A stretch of DNA of 64,000 nt from Argopecten irradians (Eukaryota; Mollusca; Bivalvia; Pectinida; Pectinidae): NCBI RefSeq assembly GCF_041381155.1, contig NC_091138.1:31737604-31801603 (forward strand), in the 5' to 3' direction. A program made the translations under genes and the position numbers. The notes beneath the pieces were generated by a model. The model made no database searches. It saw only the letters and a program-made list of their open reading frames with translations, and had not been told where the DNA came from. Of this stretch, positions 52,401 to 59,100 are shown piece after piece; the first letter of the stretch is position 1, and each line of letters begins with the position of its first letter.

Positions 52401-52755
52401 AAACACCACAACAGGCAATATCATTTAGACTGCCCATAACGTTACATGGCATATGGCTTAACTATTAAATGATGTGTTCTGTATATATGTTTGCATTAGG
52501 TAGCAGTATCCCCAGAAAAATCAAGTTTTAACTTGATGGATGTTTTTTCTCTCCAAATTAACGATATAATATTATAGCTTTGTAAAGATGAACTGTTGTT
52601 TACGTCACATGGGACCATCAGCATGCATCTCTATCTCGTCTGTTTACCTGAGTTACTGGGTCACTATCACTTTCACCATAACTTTTCCTTTCAAAATATT
52701 CACATGCACAAACTCTTATAAACAACACCTTACCATTTGCATATTGGCGATCCAT
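10442..52755 (-). CDS. KATNIP: KATNIP (KIAA0556), katanin-interacting protein, 37 coding exons
   Basis: KATNIP is a ciliary base and microtubule-associated protein that binds katanin; the human gene is linked to Joubert syndrome. I joined 37 GT-AG exons in phase to 5508 nt (1835 aa; human about 1600). The N-terminus MDRQYANGSPRKKWSKDE is followed by YEDYLLLLQERNR and KGFSIYVNGANSG, hallmarks of the family. Four copies of a WGD-x-YxGL-x-G-IE module follow, at about residues 595, 1190, 1430 and 1635. The C-terminus has VDDLLVYNG, FTQNKEILQREKHT and a basic KKRR tail, all conserved in position. The start codon is in a 22-nt first coding exon at 52734-52755. Introns are unusually rich in minisatellites, some copied from the splice junctions themselves. 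Exon coordinates are in the sub-entries. Confidence 0.95.
11990..12430. repeat. Cluster of degenerate AGGGAGATAACTC motifs
   Basis: Within the intron between KATNIP exons 34 and 35, the motif AGGGAGATAACTC or close variants recurs at about 12054, 12232, 12279, 12350 and 12408, with CAGTTA-AC often following. Spacing is irregular, so this is a decayed tandem array. The motif is one I associate with mollusc genomes. It has no coding content. Confidence 0.55.
13823..16326 (-). CDS. KATNIP: KATNIP exons 28-31: third WGD module
   Basis: Exons 16203-16326, 15022-15199, 14396-14561 and 13823-13998 encode about residues 1381-1595. Exon 29 has TWGDLHYMGLTSLEVVG, exon 30 has VIDGINVTMSDEHMWLVPF and VWNYNKSPEDTYRG, and exon 31 has KTVHVTIDGKKISPREGYL. 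The module layout repeats that of the second module, consistent with internal duplication of one ancestral unit. Exon 28 is flanked on both sides by tandem copies of its own splice sites; I chose the exon-proximal donor (edge 16203) because it keeps the frame (124 nt, phase 1) into exon 29. Confidence 0.92.
14032..14184. mobile_element. Short terminal-inverted-repeat element (MITE-like), copy 1
   Basis: The left end AAACCTGTTTAAACAATCACC and the right end, read on the other strand (TAACCTGTCTTTAAAGACCACC), are imperfect inverted copies; the same termini flank 32449-32616. The flanks both read close to ACTGTA. The ~150-bp interior holds GACCACTTTATATAAAAGACC and a GGGTGGTCTTT block, with no reading frame. 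It lies in the intron between KATNIP exons 30 and 31. This fits a non-autonomous DNA transposon; superfamily unknown. Confidence 0.55.
14255..14387. repeat. Short tandem repeat directly downstream of KATNIP exon 30 donor
   Basis: In gene sense, about seven degenerate ~18-bp units with the core ACATACAGGTTCT start roughly 20 bases after the exon 30 donor (exon edge 14396). Each unit contains a CAG|GT proto-splice motif. The array is open in some frames, which is incidental. The core is related to the true junction only in the CAGGT-type motif, so I do not claim it was copied from it. Confidence 0.7.
15450..16250. repeat. 46-bp minisatellite copied from the KATNIP exon 28 donor
   Basis: About 17 units of ~46 bp follow exon 28. 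In gene sense each reads GTGTTCAGGGGGAGAT|GTGAGT and then ATTACAGGGGAGGGC, that is, the last codons of exon 28 (VFRGR) with its 5' splice site, followed by an acceptor-like ATTACAG. The true exon end (edge 16203) is in register with the array, so the exon's last ~40 nt are themselves one unit. Units differ by a few bases (AACCTT versus AAGGTT or AAGGTC), and some are shortened near 15655-15670 and 15930-15965. Confidence 0.92.
16307..16670. repeat. 52-bp minisatellite copied from the KATNIP exon 28 acceptor
   Basis: Seven units of 52 bp begin at exon 28 and run into the upstream intron. In gene sense each contains TTTGTATTGTAG|AACCGTCCG, the 3' splice site and first codons of exon 28 (NRPFTR). 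The first unit is the real exon edge (16326). Units are almost identical, with single-base changes such as ACAGTT, ACATTT and AATGGACGG on the plus strand, implying recent expansion or active homogenisation. Confidence 0.93.
17049..22725 (-). CDS. KATNIP: KATNIP exons 24-27: second WGD module
   Basis: Exons 22581-22725, 19185-19382, 18761-18898 and 17049-17189 encode about residues 1173-1380. Exon 24 has the clear module motif TWGDNHYVGLTGIEVF; exon 25 has LIDGVNRTRDDVHMWLAPF and CKVALMRIW; exon 26 has NYNKSRIHSYRGVKDAVITL then DNVPIFKGEIARACGG; exon 27 has TFLFTMDENTLEAISKND. These follow the family order of a beta-rich module whose loop carries HMWLAPF and WNYNKS. Every intron here carries repeats: a pearl-like element and a 41-bp array after exon 24, and a ~74-bp array after exon 26. 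The upstream edge of exon 26 could be off by one or two bases, though the phase supports 138 nt. Confidence 0.93.
17370..18510. repeat. ~74-bp minisatellite in the intron after KATNIP exon 26
   Basis: About 15 units share CTATAGCCCCAGTAATTAGT, then CCCCTATCGGTAAAACTGG, then GGGACTATAGTGTTAGTCTC. Unit length varies from about 56 to 76 bp through internal loss of the GTCTCTGTGTCCCCC block. The plus-strand phrase TCCATAGCCCCATTACTTAC at the exon 26 donor (18742-18760) looks like the same sequence, so the array may descend from that junction. Long open frames over the array (for instance 17490-17915) are artefacts of repetition. Confidence 0.9.
19440..20537 (+). mobile_element. Pearl-like / HINE (non-autonomous Helentron-type) element
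   Basis: A ~1.1-kb element with short hairpin ends: GGCCCAGAGGGCC on the left and GGCCCTTCGGGCC on the right, both next to GCTCACC(T)GG-type sequence. Between them are about six diverged units of ~155 bp (phrases CCCTATTGGGCCCCAC, AAAATTTATACAAGTTCTGT, GGCCAAATTTGGTTACA, CTAGTAGCGATTTAAAGG), followed by an ACGG-type run (GACGGACGACGGACGACGGACG). This layout of tandem core, tetranucleotide-like run and palindromic end is that of the bivalve pearl family, regarded as Helentron-associated elements. It sits in the intron between KATNIP exons 24 and 25, about 60 bp from the exon 25 acceptor. No protein is encoded; family assignment is by structure only. Confidence 0.8.
20838..22620. repeat. 41-bp minisatellite copied from the KATNIP exon 24 donor
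   Basis: About 43 units of 41 bp follow exon 24. In gene sense each holds GAGAGCCAGTGGTCATTTCT, then AAG|GTCAGTAG, then TCTTATACAG: the last codons of exon 24 (GEPVVISK), its 5' splice site and an acceptor-like end. The true exon edge (22581) is in register with the array. A 410-bp (ten-unit) higher-order duplication is visible: the odd unit containing TCAACTGTATAAG occurs at 21711 and 22121 with the same neighbours. Units furthest from the exon (20880-21200) are the most uniform. Confidence 0.95.
23145..32911 (-). CDS. KATNIP: KATNIP exons 18-23: central linker
   Basis: Exons 32785-32911, 31436-31588, 24736-24921, 24180-24229, 23707-23856 and 23145-23256 encode about residues 914-1173. The segment is charged and mostly disordered, with likely helical parts: SMIQQLKQMNQR, then DQKRKKDIPKWLKSE, then the conserved WRESQKKNLEESWGSLNMFD followed by QKGRISMDLDD. 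The last block is the most conserved piece and precedes the second module. The intron between exons 19 and 20 is 6.5 kb, almost all of it a 33-bp minisatellite that ends only 24 bp from the exon 19 donor. Confidence 0.92.
25135..25288 (-). mobile_element. Degenerate tRNA-derived SINE
   Basis: Read on the minus strand, a tRNA-like head (GTGGTGATTGAGCTAC, then CCAGGTAGGGTTTGCTC) is followed by GGGTTTCTCTAGGTACTTAG and GTTTCCTCCCACTCTTAAG, the middle block shared by other SINEs in this window (compare 46262-46512). It lies between the 33-bp array and KATNIP exon 20. Promoter boxes are eroded, so it is probably an old copy. Confidence 0.6.
25478..31412. repeat. 33-bp minisatellite, about 180 units, in the intron after KATNIP exon 19
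   Basis: A 5.9-kb array of a 33-bp unit with plus-strand cores AAGGTGTGGTCATTACAG and AGAATACAGTATAAC. Common variants are GGTGTG/AGTGTG/ATGTGTG, ACAG/ACGG before TATAAC, and TATGAC for TATAAC. A shortened joint GAATACGGTAAGAATAC recurs about twelve times, near 26380, 26523, 26770, 27507, 27970, 28380, 29200, 29343, 29950, 30588, 30960 and 31170, marking higher-order blocks. Since 33 is 11 codons, frames on both strands stay open for hundreds of codons (YNKVWSLQRIQ on plus, TVFSVMTTPCY on minus); these are not genes. The array stops 24 bp short of the exon 19 donor. Confidence 0.97.
32449..32616. mobile_element. Short terminal-inverted-repeat element (MITE-like), copy 2
   Basis: Left end AAACCTGTCTTAGCGACCACC and right end, read on the opposite strand, AAACCTGTCAATAAGGACCACC form imperfect ~22-bp inverted repeats around a 168-bp element. 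The interior has TATAAAGACCACTTGGCTATA and CCCTTGGGTGGTCCTTA. Similar termini and interior occur at 14032-14184, making a small two-copy family here. It lies in the intron upstream of KATNIP exon 19 and contains no reading frame. Confidence 0.65.
33450..33838. repeat. 22-bp minisatellite
   Basis: About 17 units with the plus-strand core ACATCTGAATTTGTACATGT and variants (GTACACATAA, GTACAAGTAA, TCTGTATGTG). It lies in the long KATNIP intron between exon 17 and exon 18. Open minus-strand frames across it (repeats of FRCLHVQIQMFTCT) come from the repeat and are not genes. Confidence 0.92.
33839..35762. other. Intron stretch without recognisable features
   Basis: This is ordinary AT-rich intronic DNA between the 22-bp array and exon 17. 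A minus-strand open frame at 34521-34724 (67 codons, ending KTGRVKYGFVFSP) lacks convincing splice sites in the KATNIP phase and matches no family I know. Confidence 0.4.
35763..36342 (-). CDS. KATNIP: Candidate alternative first exon of KATNIP (short isoform)
   Basis: An open frame of 193 codons starts at an ATG (36340-36342) with A at -3 and G at +4, and ends at a consensus donor (CACCTG|GTAAGT, exon edge 35763) in phase 1, exactly the phase accepted by the next exon at 32785-32911. A TAG lies 5 codons upstream in the same frame, and none of the few upstream AG sites gives the phase left by exon 16, so it cannot be a simple internal exon. It encodes a basic, low-complexity segment starting MEERKSHNSEARRQSQTL. 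If used, it would make a protein of about 1115 aa with modules 2-4 but without the conserved N-terminus and module 1. No promoter was identified, and a missed tiny exon could also explain the phase break. Confidence 0.6.
37828..41075. repeat. 18-bp minisatellite, about 180 units, in the large KATNIP intron
   Basis: A 3.2-kb array of the unit CAGGTAACAGGTGTACCA and its variant with GTATACC in place of GTGTACC. The two forms alternate irregularly along the array; rarer variants include CAGGTACCAGG, GTACAACAGG and GTAACGTATATACC. Two recognisable long blocks, near 40040-40270 and 40540-40790, share the same order of variants, showing block duplication. The period is six codons, so VTGVPQ-type frames on plus and LPVVHL/WYTCYL-type frames on minus stay open for up to about 480 codons; these are not genes. 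On the plus strand, antisense to KATNIP, each unit carries a CAG|GTAAC donor-like site. Confidence 0.97.
41472..43151 (-). CDS. KATNIP: KATNIP exons 14-16: first WGD module and Ser/Pro linker
   Basis: Exons 42942-43151, 42460-42603 and 41472-42084 encode about residues 592-914. Exon 14 carries NWGHPALMGLTEIQFFD, a diverged version of the WGD-YxGL-GIE motif. Exon 15 carries KMKIWNFNKSIN, the counterpart of the WNYNKS motif in later modules, and exon 16 begins DLEVGIKDTRVFIGGELMYD, the closing strand of the module. The rest of exon 16 (613 nt) is a Ser-, Thr- and Pro-rich linker. Exon 16 ends in phase 1 and exon 18 starts in phase 1, so the two join in frame without exon 17. Confidence 0.92.
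42605..42697 (+). repeat. Two-copy tandem duplication, about 47-bp period
   Basis: ACATTAATAACAAGTTAATA followed by AGTGACAACCAATCAAATGG is present twice in direct succession, just upstream of KATNIP exon 15. It differs by one base (AATA versus ATTA) and is non-coding. Confidence 0.8.
43788..43912 (-). repeat. In-frame 12-nt coding repeat in KATNIP exon 13 (xQKS x10)
   Basis: The end of exon 13 encodes ten tandem tetrapeptides of the form xQKS, with x = V, A, T, T, V, T, M, V, V, L and one QRS variant. The first position varies by codon while Q, K and S are nearly fixed, so the array has kept its frame. It adds a polar, basic, Ser-rich segment just before the first folded module. A pure 12-nt coding array next to a splice donor is likely to vary in length between individuals. 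Confidence 0.85.
43788..52755 (-). CDS. KATNIP: KATNIP exons 1-13: N-terminal region
   Basis: Exons, 5' to 3' on the minus strand: 52734-52755, 51206-51258, 50929-50996, 50277-50461, 49618-49800, 48983-49089, 48277-48456, 47193-47258, 46575-46746, 45488-45613, 45006-45175, 44354-44541, 43788-44040 (591 aa). The first four exons hold the conserved block YEDYLLLLQERNR-LLKKM and KGFSIYVNGANSG. The rest is low-complexity and charged: acidic runs (DDDFEDEEDSDDEDEDD in exon 6), basic Ser/Pro linkers, and RPLSANRVSRDHQ with ASAVLAALKAEN in exon 11, which match the human RPLSATRKT and ASAVLQAIQ segments. This is likely an intrinsically disordered arm with short conserved contacts. Exon 13 ends in ten 4-residue repeats. 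Exon 7's acceptor is weak in pyrimidines, so its 5' edge is less certain than the others. Confidence 0.9.
44731..44850 (+). repeat. 40-bp tandem repeat, three copies
   Basis: Three units of TTGTGTTTGTCCAAATAAGC followed by TAGGGCATGCTTAGTGATGT in the intron between KATNIP exons 11 and 12; the first copy has three differences. Just after it, 44850-44880 carries a GGAGGAAAGCCAGAGGGTTA piece that resembles the middle block of the SINEs in this window. Confidence 0.9.
45744..45863 (+). repeat. 40-bp tandem repeat, three identical copies
   Basis: Three units of CTTCTAAATATCTTAGTATT followed by TAGACATTTATAGTCAAACA in the intron between KATNIP exons 9 and 10. The copies are identical, so the expansion is very recent. 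Confidence 0.93.
46262..46512 (-). mobile_element. tRNA-derived SINE
   Basis: On the minus strand the element starts TGGGTAGCTGTGTGGTTAAA (A-box region), has GGGTCGCTAACTCGAAGCCC (B-box region), then TTTTTCTCTAGGTACTCTGG and CTTTCTACCATT (middle block), and ends GGCCAGTCCTTAAATGGCCT plus AGCTGTTAATAGGAC. The tail closely matches that of the SINE at 60318-60540. A 32-bp piece of the middle block (near 46340-46375) is duplicated within this copy. It lies in the intron between KATNIP exons 9 and 10. Confidence 0.82.
47685..47985. repeat. Imperfect inverted repeat (foldback) with ~200-bp loop
   Basis: The plus-strand stretch GTTACTATCGCTGTTGTTAT followed by ATCCACCCCTAGACTATGTT (from about 47692) recurs as its reverse complement at about 47930-47978 (AACATAGTCCAGAGGTGGAT, then ATAAAGACAGTGATAGTAAC). 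The arms are 45-60 bp with about 85% identity. It lies in the KATNIP intron between exons 7 and 8. A minus-strand open frame over it (47765-48022) has no matching splice sites. This is probably a foldback or MITE-type element. Confidence 0.6.
48722..48892 (-). mobile_element. tRNA-derived SINE, partial
   Basis: Read on the minus strand: TGGTCAAGTGGGTAATATGT (A-box region), then TTAGGGTTCAAAACCTATGT (B-box region), then a short AT-rich tail with GTCTCTAGATTATTTG. The 3' tail seen in the other SINEs is missing. It lies in the intron between KATNIP exons 6 and 7. Confidence 0.65.
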
Positions 52756-53195
52756 CCTGCTTAATTTGATATCAATCAGAAATCCAGAATATCATAGAAT
52801 ATTATTTTAAAGAAGCACACGGTTTTGGTTGACATTCCATAGTAAACTAAATGCTGCGCTTGCGCATTGAATTTAAGCGTCTACTTGATCAACTTTCGTC
52901 TTGACCTAATGTATTTTCTTCCTCAAAATCAAACGCACAACGTTATCCGAGGTAATGTGAACCGGATGAAAACACAAGATGTGTCCCGAAATTCGCACGT
53001 TCATTCGGAATGTTGGAGAGATGCGAAAACGTGAAAAGCAAAATTTAGAGAGAAAAGCTGCTTGCAAACTTGTAATGAAGCTCACCGTCCTATGACAATA
53101 TACAATGTATAGTGTCATGTGTTTGAAGAATTATATATTCCATCCATAGAAAATAATTTTGGTTCAAAAGTAGAATTGATATTCGATTTGACCAT
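52756..53195. promoter_or_regulatory. Divergent promoter region between KATNIP and TSEN54
   Basis: Only 440 bp separate the KATNIP start codon (minus) from that of TSEN54 (plus). The stretch 52850-53095 is clearly richer in CpG than the surrounding DNA (for example CTGCGCTTGCGC, ATTCGCACGTTCATTCGG and GCGAAAACGTG). No TATA box is convincing. The arrangement suggests a shared bidirectional promoter driving a ciliary gene and a tRNA-processing gene; the transcription start sites are not visible. Confidence 0.6.
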
Positions 53196-56100
53196 ATGAT
53201 GGCCAACGACACAACATCACTTTCATTGCAAGATAAAGTTCCAGACGCAGTCCTGTTGAAAGAAAAGGTTCTGAGGTGATTTTGATAAGTAATGTTATAA
53301 ACTCTATTGATATAATGACTGTAACGGGACTGGACTGGGTCGATCATTGGTGACAAGGCTAGGTACATTATGTACATTGGTCCTTGGTTCTGTAGAAAAA
53401 AAACCCCCAAAAAACAGTGCATGACATATAAACTTCATCTTGAAGGTTTGTCATTATCCCCGAAGAAGAAGAAGGGAGGATTCGAACCTGAACCCGGGAC
53501 TTCCGAACACTAGCCGGATGCTCTATTGCTGAGCTACCTGTACCTGGTAACTGGTGATCGATCCTGTCCAACTGGCCACTACATTTTATCCACTCTTGTT
53601 ACAAAATTGGCGTCTGGTTAATCAAATCTCTATTAGATATTTCATTTACAATGTGCCTTAGTTTATATGACACATGGATCCAGTCACTTAGCTTTTCGCA
53701 GTAAGAAGCATCAGTGATGAAATAAGAACTGGGAGTTTGAGATATTAACAATGTAATAAAAATTCTATGTTCATTATTTACTCCTTAAAACTGTTTGAAC
53801 ATCAAATTTTAATTACCATAGATTGGAGATTTCAACTACAGCCTGTTGATTGCAACAGGATTTAACTTGTCCCATGCAGTGACTCTAGCTCCATGATTGT
53901 TTGTAATACTAACATGTTCATATAAAATCTTCTTATTGTAGTGCCCAGGAACTCTTTAAATACCGCAGACCACTTGACAAATCTGTACCAAACAGAGGTG
54001 GGGCTAAAGACTTTGAACCCGATGGCTCTTTCCTTCAGTCTAAGTGGATTGAGGCTCTCAGTCAGGAAAGGTCAAAAATCCTCAGAGAACAAAGAGTTGA
54101 GCGAGAGTAAGTGACTATTAAAAAAAAAGAAAATGTATAACAAAGTGTTTACATGATGTACAGTAACAGCTTGCATCCTGCATGTGTCCAAGACAATTTA
54201 TGTAGGCAATCAATTAATCAATATTTTCAAATATTTTGGTTTATTGGCTATAGACAGTTGTATTTCAAACTGAAAATAGCTCGCTGTTACAGGCCAATGA
54301 GAATAATAATTTATTTTTAATAAATTATCTGAAATAGAGAAGGATCTTATGTAAGTTGATGATAATTAATTTTAGTAATATATTGCATTATATTGTTGTG
54401 ACAGTTTTTAGTTAATTATGACAAGATTACAACCAGGAACCTTCAGAAAGCATACTTCAACATCATAAAACATAAAAGTATATACCAGTATGTACTGCAA
54501 GTTGAATTTTCTTATTATTTTTTTTAATCTGGTAGAGGTGGCTTGGTGAAAGGAGAATGGAATAAAGACCTCCAACTTGTTGAACTTGAAAAAGAAATGG
54601 TAAGTATCTAGTCAATTGTTATTTAAAGAGAAAGTATCTAGTCAATTGTTATTTCAAGAGAATTTACATGGAATCCTTATTATTTTCAGAACCACTAAGA
54701 TTGATATGCATAAGTTAAAACTTAATGTGTTACAGAAGTATCGTGGTGAATTCAAAGTTGCAGTCAGATGACTGTTTTTCAAATTTTGGTTTCTGACTAA
54801 TCGATACCATCACTGGGTTTGTTTTGTGAAGTATGATACACAGTCCTCTGTATCACAAAATTCTTATAACATACCCAGGTAAGGTTTGTATTCCTTATTC
54901 ATTATACTACTTTTGTTTGATTATTTTTGCCAACAAATGTTAAATGTAGTTTGTTTATCTACAGGGGAAGTTTTGGACCTACATGGGATTTATAGACAGT
55001 AGTAGGAAATGGTTGTTTCCAGAAGAGGCACTGTTCCTGATGGAAACTGTAAGTGATGTTTGAGATCTTTTCCATTTAATTAACCAGTCATAAAGGTTTT
55101 CGTCTCTTTGAAGTTTCCATGCAACTCTGATTAGTCCTAGTAACAGTCAGGGCAGAAATCAAGGTATATAAAGTTTTCCCAAAAACTGTTTAGGTATAAT
55201 TCTTAGCTTGATCAAGTCTTAAACTAATGATTCTTCGGGTTCTTCTTTTTCCGCCACGACTTTGTCCAACCATTTTCTCGAATATGATAAGTCGGATCGC
55301 CATGAAATTTTTGCAAGGTCATTTCTGGTGACCTGCAGATGTGACGACTAGTCCGAATCGCCTTAAATCGGTTTCAATATGTAGTTTAAATCATATTCTA
55401 AATTGTAATAGTGAAAAATACCATAATCATGTGTAAACAAAAAGCAAATTTTGTGACGGTTTCAAATTTTCTAAACCCAGTAAGAGTTATTTCCCTTTAT
55501 TCACTGTTCAGCAGGGATCCGTTTTAAGTGTAATTTCATTTTTAATGTATTTTTAAGTTATAGATAATATTGTTACTAGTGACATAAAACAATTTTGAAG
55601 TCATTTTTGGTGACCTGCAGATGTGCAACTTTTGCAGACCAGGAACCAAGATGGCCGCCACGGCATGCAATTGGTCAAAGTTGAACAAAAAGGAATATGG
55701 TTGAGAACACAAATCTAATACAATTATAGACATTGCTGTGCCTAATATATAAAGTTTAAATGATGTGACTTTTCAAAAAGTATTTTTCTTCTGTGAAATA
55801 GAATTTATTTACTGGTAAAACAATGTCACGTCATCATTCAGGGGAGGTCACTCTTGTCAAATTAAGCTCTGTGGAGATTTGGGAACTTTATGTGACGGCA
55901 CTAGTCACAATTAGATCTTGTTGCTATATAGATTTGAAGTTTTATTCCTTCTTATGGTCTGTAGTGTTGTGCTAGGATTTTTCTACTAACCTTTACTCTT
56001 ACCTGTAGTGTTATTTTAATATCTGGAAATCAGAAATATGCTTTCAAAACATAGAGGATTACTGATATCTAACTTGTGACACACGGAAATATTTTTCTCT

Positions 56101-59100
56101 GACAGAACACACTGGTAGTAAACTATAAGGGATTACCTCTCAGTATCCAGCAGGCATACGCAGCATTTCTAGGATCTGTTACTATGACAACCGACTGCTA
56201 CCTGGTATATTCCCACCTACGGAGACTGGGTTACGTAGTGCTGCGACATCAGGGATGGTGAGTTAAACAATCCTTGGAATTGTGGCACAAGGGTTGGTAC
56301 ACCCCATTAAATCTGTAATATATCTGGAATGGTTTGTCAAATACAATGTACTCCATTAAAACAGCATTAAGAATGGTTTGTCAAATACGCCATTTAAACA
56401 GCATAAGGAATGGTTTTTCAAATACCATATTAAATTTTAAGCATAAGAATTTATTATTAGTACTATGCAAATTGTTTCCATTTATGGGATAAATAGATCT
56501 ATGTAATATTTTGAACTTGAAACATTTTGCAAACATTATCACAGACATCGCGAAAGTTGAAAAAAATAGCCGTACATTCGGACTGGCAAGGACTGTGAGT
56601 AAGCCGGACTGAACAAGATTTGCCAGACCAAACTTAAATCTGAATTTTTGAAGTAAACATAACTTCCTGCTATTAGTATCCAGGCAGCTGTTTTCATGAT
56701 TATCATATGCAGTTTATGTTTTTGCCAGGTTTTGAAATAGGAGGTCCGAGTCGTATTTTGTCAGACATGTCCTTCAGACCAGCAAATTTTGCGATGTCTG
56801 TTATTGTTAGTTATTTTGACAAATATTTGTCTTATTTTGAATAATATGCAGTGTTTACTTCAGTATTTCACTTTTGGGTTTTCACAGTCTAGATGTCACA
56901 AAGTATGAAAGGAAAATACATCTCGACCAGCATGTAAAAACCGACAAAAAGAAGAGAAAGCACAAAGGTGATCCCAATGTCAATAACACTAGTCTAGGTA
57001 AAGGTCATAAGAAGGTCAAGGTCACCACTGAGGTCAATGATGAGGAAGTAACGAAAGAACAGATAAACAGTGATCATTCTGACCAATGTGTATCAGAAAT
57101 GGAAGTGGATAGACCTACAGCTGAAGGAGTGAATAATGAAAGGACGAATGATGTGGAAGTATGGGACTCTGATGGAACAGCTGGTGACAGCGATGTGGAT
57201 AGAACCACAGTTGTACTTGAAAGGGTGAATAAACAAAGGACATGTGACACCGATGTGTGGGACATTAGTGGTACAGCAGAGGACATGATGGAGGATGGGG
57301 AAGGACAGTGTGTACCTTACTCTGTGTGGGATTTTGATAAATTGTGTTTCCCTAACATAGGGGGTGTAGAAGTACTAGAGTTACAGTTCCCAAGACTGGA
57401 CCTACTGCCCCACGGAGTAGACCTCAGTGAAGCATCCAATACATTTGACGTTAAGGAGTATTTTTCACAGCAAAGAAAACGTAACAAAAAACAACGAAGA
57501 CGACAACAACAGCAACAGGACAGTGTAGAAAATTTGAAATTTTCTTATTCAGAAATGATTCATAAAAGGAGAAAAATAACTGCCTCAAATTGGGGAGAGT
57601 ATAAAAAGAAGATGGCAATTAAAGACATTGAGGATGAAAATGTGTTTGTCTCCCCAGCAGAGTGTTTATGGGAAGGGGAGATAACTCCATTAGTAAGACC
57701 AAGTGATGCCATATCCACAGGTATAAATATCTGCTTTATTTATCAATATATAAAAAATTCTTTCCTTGAAAAACTTTCATTTTTGCACGATCATTAATTT
57801 AATAATAGAGAATTATTGATATCAGAGGAATTAGCAAATATATACTGAAACAACATATCTATTAAATGTTTGCCAAAATTTCATTAAATCAGTCTGCCAA
57901 AATATTTCATATTCTAGATGAAAGTTGTTTTACATATGTAAATGGATGATAATTTCTTTTTAAATCATCACCAAATGTTAAATTACTATATTATAAATGT
58001 TTTTGATGCGTGATAAAGTTCCTATATTCTCCGTTTCAGAAAACATCCTGAATAAGTTGCAGATTATAGAAAGTGTCAATCTTACGAGACGACCAAGGTA
58101 AAAAAATACTGTACACCAACTTTCTTTTGTGTGCGATTAACTTCCAGGAATTTCGCATACCAAGTTTATTCACGAAAGTTTATCTCTGCGATTTAATATC
58201 TACATCGTTTATATGGATAGGAATTTCCATTTAAATTTAAATCAATGAATGTTCATATTTTCAAATTTGTTTTGAGTGGAAATCGCAAAATTAGTAGCTA
58301 CAGAAGAAAGTTGGTTTATAGTGCAGGAATTGTATTCATATCAATGTCTGAATTTAGTCACTTTTGATTAAAAGTGAATTTTTCATTGTTCCAAAAACAT
58401 ATATTAAACATTTTATAAAACAAACAAACAAAAAATTAGATAATTGACAAGCATAAGAGTGTCTTCTCATGTAATGTCGTAGGAGCAGATTAATGTCTTG
58501 TCAGACTAAGGTTAGTATCCGACAAAGTCTTTAGCGAGTAAGTGTCCTGGTCATTGTTGTTTTATTTTACCCGTAAAAGTTACCTGGTAGATTATCCTAT
58601 AGTTAACCTGAAGGAGTGGTGTTGTCTTATTTTTCCTGTAGTTTCTAGGTAGACATGCCTGTAAATTTACCTAAATGAGTGGTGTTTGATGTTTTATTTT
58701 ACCTGTACATATCCCAGATAGACACATCTGTTGAGGAACCTAAATGAGTGGTGTTTGATGTTTTATTTTACCTGTACAGATCCCAGATAGACACATCTGT
58801 TGAGGAACCTAAATGAGTGGTGTTTGATGTTTTATTTTACCTGTACAGATCCCAGATAGACACATCTGTTGATGAACCTAAATGAGTGGTGTTTGATGTT
58901 TTATTTTACTTGTACAGATCCCAGATAGACACATCTGTTGATGAACCTAAATGAGTGGTGTTTGATGTTTTATTTTACCTGTACAGATCCCAGGTAGACA
59001 CATCTGTTGATGAACCTAAATGAGTGGTGTTTGATGTTTTATTTTACCTGTACAGATCCCAGGTAGACACATCTGTTGATGAACCTAAATGAGTGGTGTT

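Noticed and set aside
53474-53548. Possible tRNA gene (minus strand)
   Set aside because: A- and B-box motifs are present, but acceptor and anticodon arms do not pair properly and a SINE tail follows.
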